Of a stretch of 64,000 nucleotides of DNA, positions 7,891 to 14,982 are shown one piece after another (position 1 is the first letter of the stretch; every line of letters starts with the position of its first letter). A model generated the notes under the pieces. The model had not been told where the DNA came from and did not search any database. It worked only from the letters and a program-made list of their open reading frames with translations. The translations under genes were made by a program, and so were the position numbers. Origin of the DNA: GWA1-39-11 sp964640435 (lineage in GTDB: Bacteria > Patescibacteriota > Microgenomatia > Levybacterales > GWA1-39-11); contig CAZXFJ010000001.1 in the NCBI GenBank assembly GCA_964640435.1, forward strand, positions 118,223-182,222, written 5' to 3'.

Positions 7891-8289
7891 ATGGCAAACA
7901 ATAAAAAAGTAACAGTAAAAAGTAAAGCAAAAAAAATTGCATCCATGGAAACGGGTAGAATTTACGTGTCTACCACTTTCAACAACACAATCGTTACAAT
8001 TACAAACGAAAAAGGTGATGCTGTTTCTTGGTCTTCATCAGGAAATATGGGTTTTAAAGGTACACGTAAGAGTACTCCCTTTGCAGCAACATCAGCTGTT
8101 GAAGAAGCAATTAAAAAAGTACGAGAAACAGGACTTTCTACAGTTGAAGTATATATTAAAGGTCCAGGTGTAGGACGTGATGCAGCACTTCGTGCTGTTA
8201 GAAACTCTGGTCTATCAATTTCTATGATAGCTGACATCACACCGATCCCACACAATGGTCCAACTGTAAAGAAAAAGAGAAGAGTTTAA
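7891..8289 (+). CDS. rpsK: 30S ribosomal protein S11
   Basis: S11 (132 residues) forms part of the platform near the mRNA exit and the Shine-Dalgarno helix. Typical segments are IYVSTTFNNTIVTITNEKGD, GFKGTRKSTPFAA and the conserved C-terminus PIPHNGPTVKKKRRV. A basic N-terminal tail of about 15 residues is usual. Followed by rpsD after TAATAATATG. Confidence 0.97.
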   Translation: MANNKKVTVKSKAKKIASMETGRIYVSTTFNNTIVTITNEKGDAVSWSSSGNMGFKGTRKSTPFAATSAVEEAIKKVRETGLSTVEVYIKGPGVGRDAALRAVRNSGLSISMIADITPIPHNGPTVKKKRRV

Positions 8290-8293
8290 TAAT

Positions 8294-8893
8294 ATGGCAA
8301 AATATAACGGTCCAAAACACAAATTAGCAAGAAGAGAAGGAGTAAATATACTCGGTAAAACTTCTGCGTCACTTGATAGAAGAATCAATGTTCTTCCAGG
8401 TTCAAATAGTAAAAGACGCCCTAGAAAGCCTTCAGAATATGGGATGCAACTTCGTGAAAAACAAAAGCTTAAGAGAATTTATGGTCTACTTGAGAAGCAA
8501 TTCAGAAAGTATGTTTTCTCAGCACAAAAGAAAAAGATTAACACAGAAGATGCACTAGTTCAGCTTCTTGAAACACGTCTTGATAACATCGTTTATAGAC
8601 TTGGTCTAGCAAAAACAAGACCACAGGCTCGTCAATTTGTTGGACACAGACTCGTTTTGGTTAATGGTAAAAAGGTAAATATTCCATCTTTTGAAGTACA
8701 GGAGAATGATGTAATTACAGTTGTTCCAAAACTTGCAACAGAAGACCTAAAAACAAGGCTAGCAGAAGAAAAAGACATGCCAAGTTTTGTATCTCGAGAG
8801 AACCTTGCTGGAAAGCTTTTAAGGCTCCCAACTAAGGACGATGTGGCAAATCCAGTAGATTATCAGTTAGTTATTGAATTTTACTCTCGATAA
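8294..8893 (+). CDS. rpsD: 30S ribosomal protein S4
   Basis: S4 (199 residues) is a primary 16S rRNA-binding protein that nucleates assembly. The S4 RNA-binding domain is at about residues 90-150 (ETRLDNIVYRLGLAKTRPQARQFVGH). The N-terminal domain has no cysteines, so this is the zinc-free type. Its position before rpoA is standard, and S4 represses this operon in E. coli; I see no evidence for or against that here. Confidence 0.96.
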   Translation: MAKYNGPKHKLARREGVNILGKTSASLDRRINVLPGSNSKRRPRKPSEYGMQLREKQKLKRIYGLLEKQFRKYVFSAQKKKINTEDALVQLLETRLDNIVYRLGLAKTRPQARQFVGHRLVLVNGKKVNIPSFEVQENDVITVVPKLATEDLKTRLAEEKDMPSFVSRENLAGKLLRLPTKDDVANPVDYQLVIEFYSR

Positions 8894-8924
8894 TGGTAAA
8901 ATAACTTTTTGGTTAAGCATAATC

Positions 8925-9854
8925 ATGGCAAATTTAAACTTTAAAACAATTGAAGAAAAGACAGAAGCAGGTTACGCACGATTTGTAATCGAGCCACTAG
9001 AGCCTGGTTTTGGACAAACATTAGGAGTAGCACTTCGACGCGTACTTCTTACAAATATCAATGGAGCAGCTGTAACAAGCGTTAAAATTGATGGAGTAAA
9101 ACACCTTTTCTCAACACTTCCAGGTCTTAAAGAAGATATTATTGAACTCGTTCTTAATATCAAAACACTTCGTGTAAAGCTCGCTGATGGAGTAGATGAA
9201 GCAAGTATCTCACTTTCTGCAACAGGTCCTGGAGAAGTTACAGCAAAGCAAATTGAGGTTTCAGAAGGCGTAGAGATTGTAGACCCTAGCCACTACCTTG
9301 GTTCACTTTCAGACAAAAAATCAAAACTTAACATCGAAATGACAGTTGAGCGTGGAATGGGTTACTCACTTGCAGAAGACAGAAAAATTTCTACAGTTGG
9401 AATTATTCCAATTGATGCAATATTCTCACCAATCTTAAGAGTTAACTACAAAGTTGAACAAACACGTGTTGGAAGACAAACAAACTTTGACAAACTTATT
9501 CTTGAAATCTGGACAGATCAAACAATTGAAGCAAAGACAGCGCTTACACAAGCTGCTAAGATTTTAGTTTCATACTTCCATCAAGTATTTGAACCAAATG
9601 CAGAAATTGTTGAAGGTGATAAGGCAGTAGCAGCAAGCTCAGGATTTTCAGACGAAGTTCTAAAAATGACTATTGATGAACTAGATCTTCCTACAAGAAT
9701 CTACAATTCACTCAGAAATGCAGGAATTGAAACTGTTGCAGACATGCTTAACACCCCAAAGAAAGAATTAATGGGTTACCGCAATCTTGGAGCTAAATCA
9801 CTTTCTATTATTGAGGAAGCGATGCAAGCTCGTGGAATTGACCTTACTTTCTAA
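8925..9854 (+). CDS. rpoA: DNA-directed RNA polymerase subunit alpha
   Basis: RpoA (309 residues) dimerises to start RNA polymerase assembly. I chose ATG 8925 (MANLNFKTIEEK); a longer frame from 8874 overlaps rpsD and adds a non-conserved segment. The N-terminal domain includes EPLEPGFGQTLGVALRRVLL at about residues 23-42, and the C-terminal helix-hairpin-helix domain includes LPTRIYNSLRNAGIETVADM near residues 255-274. The C-terminal domain is the one that contacts UP elements and activators. Confidence 0.97.
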   Translation: MANLNFKTIEEKTEAGYARFVIEPLEPGFGQTLGVALRRVLLTNINGAAVTSVKIDGVKHLFSTLPGLKEDIIELVLNIKTLRVKLADGVDEASISLSATGPGEVTAKQIEVSEGVEIVDPSHYLGSLSDKKSKLNIEMTVERGMGYSLAEDRKISTVGIIPIDAIFSPILRVNYKVEQTRVGRQTNFDKLILEIWTDQTIEAKTALTQAAKILVSYFHQVFEPNAEIVEGDKAVAASSGFSDEVLKMTIDELDLPTRIYNSLRNAGIETVADMLNTPKKELMGYRNLGAKSLSIIEEAMQARGIDLTF

Positions 9855-9889
9855 TTTTTAAAATAGAAAAAGGTTTATATTTTAAATAT

Positions 9890-9915
9890 GGCGTCCAAGA
9901 GTAGGCGCCTTTTTA
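9890..9915 (+). terminator. Hairpin with T-run between rpoA and rplQ
   Basis: GGCGTCC (9890-9896) can pair with GGCGCC (9904-9909) over six positions, one of them a G-U, followed by TTTTTATT. It could be a partial terminator or an attenuator for rplQ, since rplQ starts only 8 bases after the T-run and no separate promoter is evident between them. Confidence 0.5.
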
Positions 9916-9922
9916 TTAGAAA

Positions 9923-10396
9923 ATGAGAAAACAAATTTTTGGAAGAAGATTAAAAAGAGACATCAATGAGCGAAAAGCTTTATTTCGTGGTTTAATGAGC
10001 TCACTGGTTTTACATGGTAAAATAACTACAAGTGAAGCAAAGGCTAAATCAATTAAAGCTGACGTTGATAAGCTTATTACTTATGCAAAAAATGATAAGA
10101 CTAATGCAAAAAGACTCATTTTAATGCGTATTCCAAGTGAGCAGATTGCAGACAAAATCATTGCAGATATTGCTCCAAAGTTTACTAATCGTCCAGGTGG
10201 ATACACGAGAATTTTAAAACTTGGTGAGAGAAAGAAAGATGGCTCAAGACAAGTTCTTATGACTTGGACTGAGACAGTTACTGCAACAAGCTTTGTAGAG
10301 CCAAAAAGAAATGAAGGTAAGAAAAAAGTAGAAACTAAAAAGTCAGAAGTAAAAGCAGATAAAAAGGAAGAAAAGAAGGCAAAAGCTAAGAAATAA
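9923..10396 (+). CDS. rplQ: 50S ribosomal protein L17 with lysine-rich tail
   Basis: L17 lies at the back of the large subunit near the exit tunnel. The core (residues 1-115) begins MRKQIFGRRLKRDINERKALFRGLMSSL, typical of the family. Residues about 118-157 form an additional Lys/Glu-rich tail (repeated KK, ending KAKAKK), longer than the usual 115-130 residue protein. A hairpin with a T-run lies just upstream. Confidence 0.94.
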   Translation: MRKQIFGRRLKRDINERKALFRGLMSSLVLHGKITTSEAKAKSIKADVDKLITYAKNDKTNAKRLILMRIPSEQIADKIIADIAPKFTNRPGGYTRILKLGERKKDGSRQVLMTWTETVTATSFVEPKRNEGKKKVETKKSEVKADKKEEKKAKAKK

Positions 10397-10398
10397 TT

Positions 10399-10839
10399 AT
10401 GAACGCAGCAATAACAAAACCAACAAAAACAGCAGAAATAGTAAGAAATTGGCACCTAGTTGATATTAAGGGCAAAACTCTTGGTCGCGAAGCAACCAGT
10501 ATTGCACAAATGCTTATTGGTAAAAGTAAGCCATATTTTGCTAAAAATCTTGATTGTGGAGACTATGTTGTTGTTATAAATGCAAAAGAGGTTGCTGTAA
10601 CTGGTAAAAAAGAGAAAGCAAAGGTATATACAAGATATTCTGGATACCCAGGAGGTCTTCGTAAAACCACTTTAGAAGAGTATCGTGATCAAAGACCAGA
10701 AGAGATTATTCGTCATGCAGTATCAGGAATGTTGCCAAAGAATAAATTACGCGCATCAATGCTTAAAAGACTTTATGTTTTTAAAGGCGCTGAGCACAAA
10801 TTTGAAGATAAATTTGGAAAAGGAGAGGTAAAAGAATAA
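10399..10839 (+). CDS. rplM: 50S ribosomal protein L13
   Basis: L13 (146 residues) is an early-assembly protein of the large subunit. The WHLVDIKGKTLGREATSIA start, GDYVVVINAKEVAVTGKK, YTRYSGYPGGLRKTTLEE and the MLPKNKLRASMLKRLYVFKG block are diagnostic. rplM-rpsI follows rplQ, a common arrangement in bacteria with linked alpha and L13 operons. Joined to rpsI by TAA-T-ATG. Confidence 0.96.
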   Translation: MNAAITKPTKTAEIVRNWHLVDIKGKTLGREATSIAQMLIGKSKPYFAKNLDCGDYVVVINAKEVAVTGKKEKAKVYTRYSGYPGGLRKTTLEEYRDQRPEEIIRHAVSGMLPKNKLRASMLKRLYVFKGAEHKFEDKFGKGEVKE

Positions 10840-10840
10840 T

Positions 10841-11287
10841 ATGCCAAAATCATCAACACCAAAAACATATATTGCAGCAGTTGGACGACGTCGTGAAGCT
10901 GTTGCACGCGTAAGACTTTATAGCACTGGTAAAGCGACAAACGATGGAGTAGAACTAAAAAAAGGAGATATCATTGTTAATGGGAAACCAATAAATGAGT
11001 ACTTTAAATTCTTTACATACGGACCTTCATATAACAAGCTTTTAATTGATACAGACACAGCTGGAAAACACATTTACACAGTAAGAGTTGTAGGTGGAGG
11101 AATTTCAGGTCAAATTGATGCTGTAGTTCTTGGAATGGCAAGAGCTTTGGATAAAATGGATAAAGAAAAATACCACAAGCTTCTTCGTGATAAAGGATAC
11201 CTCACAGTTGATGCAAGAACACGAGAGCGTCGAAAAGTTGGAAACGCAGGAAAAGCTCGACGCAAGAAGTCATCCCCAAAGCGTTAA
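10841..11287 (+). CDS. rpsI: 30S ribosomal protein S9
   Basis: S9 (148 residues) has a C-terminal tail that reaches the P-site tRNA anticodon; the terminal KKSSPKR with the final arginine fits. The start region AVGRRREAVARVRLYSTG and GGGISGQIDAVVLGMARAL are typical. It is the last clear ribosomal protein gene of this cluster. Confidence 0.96.
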   Translation: MPKSSTPKTYIAAVGRRREAVARVRLYSTGKATNDGVELKKGDIIVNGKPINEYFKFFTYGPSYNKLLIDTDTAGKHIYTVRVVGGGISGQIDAVVLGMARALDKMDKEKYHKLLRDKGYLTVDARTRERRKVGNAGKARRKKSSPKR

Positions 11288-11305
11288 TATTCATTACTTA
11301 TATAT

Positions 11306-11875
11306 ATGGGAATAGAATATTCTAGTCAAGGTTCCAGCGAGTATTCCTCACATAAGTTTTCCCGCGTACAAGACATGAAAACTGCACGGAAAAATCTTGC
11401 AAGGAAGCTCGACGAAAGAGAAATCTCTTATTATCAAGAGGCTATGAGAAGGAGGGATATGATGTCCGCTGAAAAGAGTTCAGTTATGATTCAGCCAGCC
11501 GAACGACAAAAAATGGATGATGATCAGGATATATCAGCGGCATTCTTAGATTCATTAGTAGAGGTTCAAGATATACTACGGCCAGACGAAAAAATCTACT
11601 CAGAAAGAATAGCAAATCAACTAAATAGTAGAATTGGAGATTTAATTAAGCCTGAAACTTCACTTAGAGCATTTGTTATCAAAGAGAAAAATAGGGTAAG
11701 ACATGGTGTAAAAGCGCCAATAACACGAGCTCTTTATGGAGCATTGAGGAACAATATAGAGACGGTTGGCGATCTGCAAGGCATTCCAGTTAGAGAGCTT
11801 GGAACTAAAAGGTGGATGACCGATGAATCAGTTATTTTTTTGAAAACAGTTTTTAAACCAACTTTTAAACCTTAG
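11306..11875 (+). CDS. Unknown protein with C-terminal RNA polymerase alpha-CTD-like helix-hairpin-helix
   Basis: This 189-residue soluble protein has no known family that I recognise. Residues 1-130 are hydrophilic, helical and Lys/Arg/Asp-rich. Residues 137-184 (starting KAPITRALYGALRNN-IETVGDL) resemble the alpha-CTD of the rpoA gene in this same window, sharing the pattern TR, LRN and IETVxD at matching spacing. It follows rpsI at 18 bases on the same strand and converges with recX. A DNA- or polymerase-binding role is a reasonable inference but unproven. Confidence 0.75.
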   Translation: MGIEYSSQGSSEYSSHKFSRVQDMKTARKNLARKLDEREISYYQEAMRRRDMMSAEKSSVMIQPAERQKMDDDQDISAAFLDSLVEVQDILRPDEKIYSERIANQLNSRIGDLIKPETSLRAFVIKEKNRVRHGVKAPITRALYGALRNNIETVGDLQGIPVRELGTKRWMTDESVIFLKTVFKPTFKP

Positions 11876-12371
11876 GTGAATTTAAAAGCTTGCTTATTAT
11901 TTCCCAAGAATAACCTCTTCGTGACAAAAATCCTCCCATTTTTTTCTTAAATTCTTCAGGAGGTAAGTTGCCTAATGTTTTTTTCTTCTTTTCAAATGCT
12001 ATCTTTGCTGTTTCCAAATCTTCTTGAGCGTTATTTATAGTTTGCGCAATTGTAGAGTCATTTATTCCTTTTTGTTTTAATTCCATTCTTAAAACTAATC
12101 TACTTTTGTTTTTGTATTTTTGTCTTGATTCAACCCATTGTTCAGCAAAAGTCTCATCGTTTAAAAATTTCATTTCTATTAATCGTTGTAGTGCTGGATT
12201 TATTGAGTCTTCAATGAAGTGTTTACGGATTAAATAATCATAAACTTCTTTCGTAGAACGGTTGCGAAGTGATAAATATTTTAAAGCAAAATTGAAAGCT
12301 AGTTTGCGGTTATCTTCTGTGTCTGGACGCTTAAAGTTGCGGCTAGACTGCCAATTCTTCCTCATCCTCAT
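11865..12371 (-). CDS. recX: Recombination regulator RecX
   Basis: RecX modulates RecA filament growth. The sequence NRKLAFNFALKYLSLRNRSTKEVYDYLIRK is the typical N-terminal repeat, and YSWEIISKLL the C-terminal one. An in-frame ATG at 12392 would give 175 residues; internal ATGs at 12371 or 12365 overlap the recA 3' end less, and I picked 12371. It overlaps recA by about 29 bases, so it is translated from the same message. Its 3' end overlaps the convergent 11306 gene by 11 bases. Confidence 0.88.
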   Translation of the reverse strand: MRMRKNWQSSRNFKRPDTEDNRKLAFNFALKYLSLRNRSTKEVYDYLIRKHFIEDSINPALQRLIEMKFLNDETFAEQWVESRQKYKNKSRLVLRMELKQKGINDSTIAQTINNAQEDLETAKIAFEKKKKTLGNLPPEEFKKKMGGFLSRRGYSWEIISKLLNSPKV

Positions 12372-13443
12372 TTTCTTCAAGACCAACTTCAATCATTGGC
12401 TTAGTGGAAGCTTTGGATTTTTCTAAAACTTCATTCTTTATCTTCTCGCAGATGTCTTTATTTTCTTTAAGATATGTTTTGGCTGCTTCGCGTCCTTGTC
12501 CAAGCATTAAATCTCCGTATCTTAAAAATGCTCCTGCTTTTGAGACAACACCGGTCTCAATTCCAACATCTAATATATTTCCTTCACGTGAAATTCCTTC
12601 ACCAGCCATAACATCAAATTCTGCAATTCTAAATGGTGGTGAAACTTTATTCTTAACAATCTTGACTCTAGATCTATTTCCGATAACCTTGTCACCTTCT
12701 TTTAAGGTTTCAATTTTTCTGACGTCAAGACGAACTGATGCATAGAATTTAAGAGCCATTCCTCCTGTTGTTGTTTCTGGATTACCAAACATTACTCCAA
12801 TTTTTTGTCTTAATTGGTTGGTAAAAATTACGATTGTTTTACTTTTAGAAATAGCAGCTGTAAGTTTTCTTAGAGCTTGAGACATAAGGCGAGCTTGCAT
12901 TCCCATAACCGCGTCTCCCATTTCACCTTCAATTTCAGCGCGAGGAACAAGTGCTGCAACTGAATCAACAACAATTACATCAAGTCCACCAGAACGGATA
13001 AGCTGCTCGGTAATTTCAAGAGCTTGTTCTCCTGTATCAGGTTGTGAGATAAGTAAATCATCAAGGTTTACTCCAATTGTTTGTGCCCAAATTGGATCTA
13101 GTGCGTGCTCTGCATCTATAAATGCTGCAACTCCACCCATTTTTTGTGCTTGGGAAATAACGGAAAGACAAACCGTTGTTTTTCCTGATGCCTCAGGTCC
13201 GTAGATTTCAATTATTCTTCCACGAGGTAGTCCTCCAACTCCCAGTGCAAGGTCAAGAGCAAGTGATCCAGTTGGAATTACTTCTACCTGCATTTTCTCA
13301 GCGGCATCACCAAATTTCATAATGGAACCTTTTCCATATTGGCGTTGTATTTGTTCCATTGCCATAGAAATTGCAGCTAGCTTTTCTTTAGCATCAGTTT
13401 TAGGAGCGCCATTGGTTACTGGAGTTTTTGCGGGTCTAGCCAT
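12343..13443 (-). CDS. recA: Recombinase RecA
   Basis: RecA (366 residues) forms filaments on single-stranded DNA for strand exchange. Walker A GPEASGKT is at residues 82-89, Walker B LDVIVVDSVAAL follows near 152, and the DNA-binding loops include GNPETTTGGMALKFYASVR. I chose ATG 13443 (MARPAKTPV); a longer frame from 13527 would run through the tRNA-Pro gene. Upstream is TTGAAT-16-TACACT ten bases from the start. I found no recognisable LexA box. Confidence 0.96.
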   Translation of the reverse strand: MARPAKTPVTNGAPKTDAKEKLAAISMAMEQIQRQYGKGSIMKFGDAAEKMQVEVIPTGSLALDLALGVGGLPRGRIIEIYGPEASGKTTVCLSVISQAQKMGGVAAFIDAEHALDPIWAQTIGVNLDDLLISQPDTGEQALEITEQLIRSGGLDVIVVDSVAALVPRAEIEGEMGDAVMGMQARLMSQALRKLTAAISKSKTIVIFTNQLRQKIGVMFGNPETTTGGMALKFYASVRLDVRKIETLKEGDKVIGNRSRVKIVKNKVSPPFRIAEFDVMAGEGISREGNILDVGIETGVVSKAGAFLRYGDLMLGQGREAAKTYLKENKDICEKIKNEVLEKSKASTKPMIEVGLEENEDEEELAV

Positions 13444-13504
13444 ATGTGCAAAAAGTGTAACAGATTTCGAATAAAATTCAACTGGATCAAAGTGGGTCTT
13501 TATG

Positions 13505-13575
13505 TCGGGATGCCGTGAATCGAACACGGACTACCGCACCCCCAGCGCGGCGTACTACCACTATACTACATCCCG
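13505..13575 (-). tRNA. tRNA-Pro (GGG anticodon)
   Basis: On the minus strand the acceptor arms CGGGATG and CATCCCG pair perfectly (7 bp). The anticodon loop CTGGGGG gives anticodon GGG, reading CCC and CCU; the anticodon stem is CCGCG/TGCGG, and the T arm is CCGTG-TTCGATT-CACGG. The D arm is short. The 3' CCA is not encoded (the sequence after the discriminator A is CATA), so it must be added by a nucleotidyltransferase. Confidence 0.93.
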
Positions 13576-13603
13576 TTTGAGGCTATATTATATCTAATTA
13601 GTG

Positions 13604-13609
13604 TATAAT
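13604..13609 (+). promoter_or_regulatory. -10 element of the Nudix gene, leaderless type
   Basis: TATAAT ends 7 bases before ATG 13617. No clear -35 element is present at normal spacing. Confidence 0.6.
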
Positions 13610-13616
13610 TTACGAT

Positions 13617-14036
13617 ATGACAGAGAGACGGCCATTAGTGGGAATTGGAGTAATGATTTTTAAGGATGAAAAAATTTTAATGACCCAGAGAAAAGGTGCC
13701 CATGGTGCAGGCGAATGGCAATTCCCAGGTGGACATTTAGAATATATGGAGTCTTTCGAAGATTGCGCAAAAAGAGAAACAAAAGAAGAGGCAGATGTTG
13801 AAATTGACAATGTTAGATTTCAGTGTTTGGCGAATGTGAAGAGTTATGGTAATAAACATTATGTACATATTGGGCTTGTTGCAGATTGGAAGTCTGGTGA
13901 ACCAAAACAAATGGAACCAGAAAAGTCTACAGAATGGCAATGGTTTAGTCTCGATAATTTACCTGAACCTATGTTTGAAATGTGTAGAGTAGCTTTTGAA
14001 ACATTAAAAACTGGTCAAAACTACTTTGATTCATAG
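13617..14036 (+). CDS. Nudix hydrolase, NUDT15-like
   Basis: This 139-residue protein likely hydrolyses a (d)NTP or oxidised nucleotide. The Nudix box spans residues 39-61: Gly39, Glu45, Arg53-Glu54 and Glu57-Glu58, with Asp60 where the consensus has glycine. The surrounding WQFPGGHLEYMESFEDCAKRE and the later EPKQMEPEKSTEWQWF resemble the NUDT15/8-oxo-dGTPase-like branch. Exact substrate is unknown. It has its own -10 element and stands alone between tRNA-Pro and the cyo operon. Confidence 0.88.
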   Translation: MTERRPLVGIGVMIFKDEKILMTQRKGAHGAGEWQFPGGHLEYMESFEDCAKRETKEEADVEIDNVRFQCLANVKSYGNKHYVHIGLVADWKSGEPKQMEPEKSTEWQWFSLDNLPEPMFEMCRVAFETLKTGQNYFDS

Positions 14037-14061
14037 CATGCATGTGATAACTTCGTTTTGT

Positions 14062-14067
14062 TATACT
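14062..14067 (+). promoter_or_regulatory. -10 element of the cyo operon
   Basis: TATACT ends 11 bases before the cyoA ATG at 14079, predicting a leader of only about 4 bases. No strong -35 is visible. Confidence 0.5.
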
Positions 14068-14078
14068 AAATAGGCTCC

Positions 14079-14981
14079 ATGAGTCGCGGGAAATTATTCA
14101 TTTTATTATTTGTTATCTTTGATTTCATAGTACTTCTGTACCTAATTTTAATTGGCAAAAATATAGAGCTTTTTAACCCTGCTGGAGTAATTGCATATGG
14201 GGAACGTCATGTAATTTTTGCGTTAACAATTGTAATGCTTATTTTAGCAATTCCTGTTCTAATTCTTCTATTCTTTACTGCATACAAATATCGCGAAGGG
14301 AATACAAAAGTAAAATATGACCCTGATGGAAAAAGCAATCCATTTGGTCACTTTTTGTGGTGGGCAATCCCATCATTTTTGGTAGTGATGCTTGCGATTA
14401 TTAGTTATAGAGCAACTCATAAGCTTGATCCATATAAGCCAATTGAGTCGAGTAATAAAACATTAACTATTCAAGTTGTTGCTCTCGATTGGAAGTGGTT
14501 ATTTATTTATCCTGAACAGAATATAGCAACCGTTAATTATCTTCAGCTTCCAGTTGATACTCCAATTAATTTTATTTTGACAGCCGATGCTCCAATGAAT
14601 TCTTTTTGGATACCTCAACTTTCAGGACAAATTTATGCAATGAGTGGAATGAGTACGCAAATTCACATGATGGCAAATAAAATTGGGGAGTACTCGGGAT
14701 CTGCTGCGGAAATAAATGGAAAGGGATTTGCAGATATGCGTTTTGTAACAAGGGTAACATCCCAGAAGGATTTTGATAGTTGGGTAGTAACTTTGCAAAA
14801 TACAGCAAGTCCTTTAGATGAAAAAACATATAATAAGCTTGCCAAACCTAGTGAAAATACTCCACAATATTTTTATTCACCGGTTGATCATGATTTATAT
14901 GACAATATAGTTAATAAATTTGTTGTACCAACTGGTATGGATATGAAAGAATTGCACGAAGGTCATATGCATCATCATTAA
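14079..14981 (+). CDS. cyoA: Cytochrome o ubiquinol oxidase subunit II
   Basis: This 300-residue protein has three hydrophobic segments (about residues 4-25, 43-66 and 90-110) and an external cupredoxin domain. The block MNSFWIPQLSGQIYAMSGM matches quinol-oxidase subunit II closely. The Cys/His/Met ligands of the CuA centre are absent, so the donor is quinol rather than cytochrome c. Unlike E. coli CyoA, there is no lipobox cysteine. The last residues HEGHMHHH form a histidine-rich tail. First gene of the cyo operon. Confidence 0.93.
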   Translation: MSRGKLFILLFVIFDFIVLLYLILIGKNIELFNPAGVIAYGERHVIFALTIVMLILAIPVLILLFFTAYKYREGNTKVKYDPDGKSNPFGHFLWWAIPSFLVVMLAIISYRATHKLDPYKPIESSNKTLTIQVVALDWKWLFIYPEQNIATVNYLQLPVDTPINFILTADAPMNSFWIPQLSGQIYAMSGMSTQIHMMANKIGEYSGSAAEINGKGFADMRFVTRVTSQKDFDSWVVTLQNTASPLDEKTYNKLAKPSENTPQYFYSPVDHDLYDNIVNKFVVPTGMDMKELHEGHMHHH

Positions 14982-14982
14982 T

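Noticed and set aside
13443..13527. Longer RecA N-terminus starting at 13527
   Set aside because: It would translate through part of tRNA-Pro and adds residues absent from the family.
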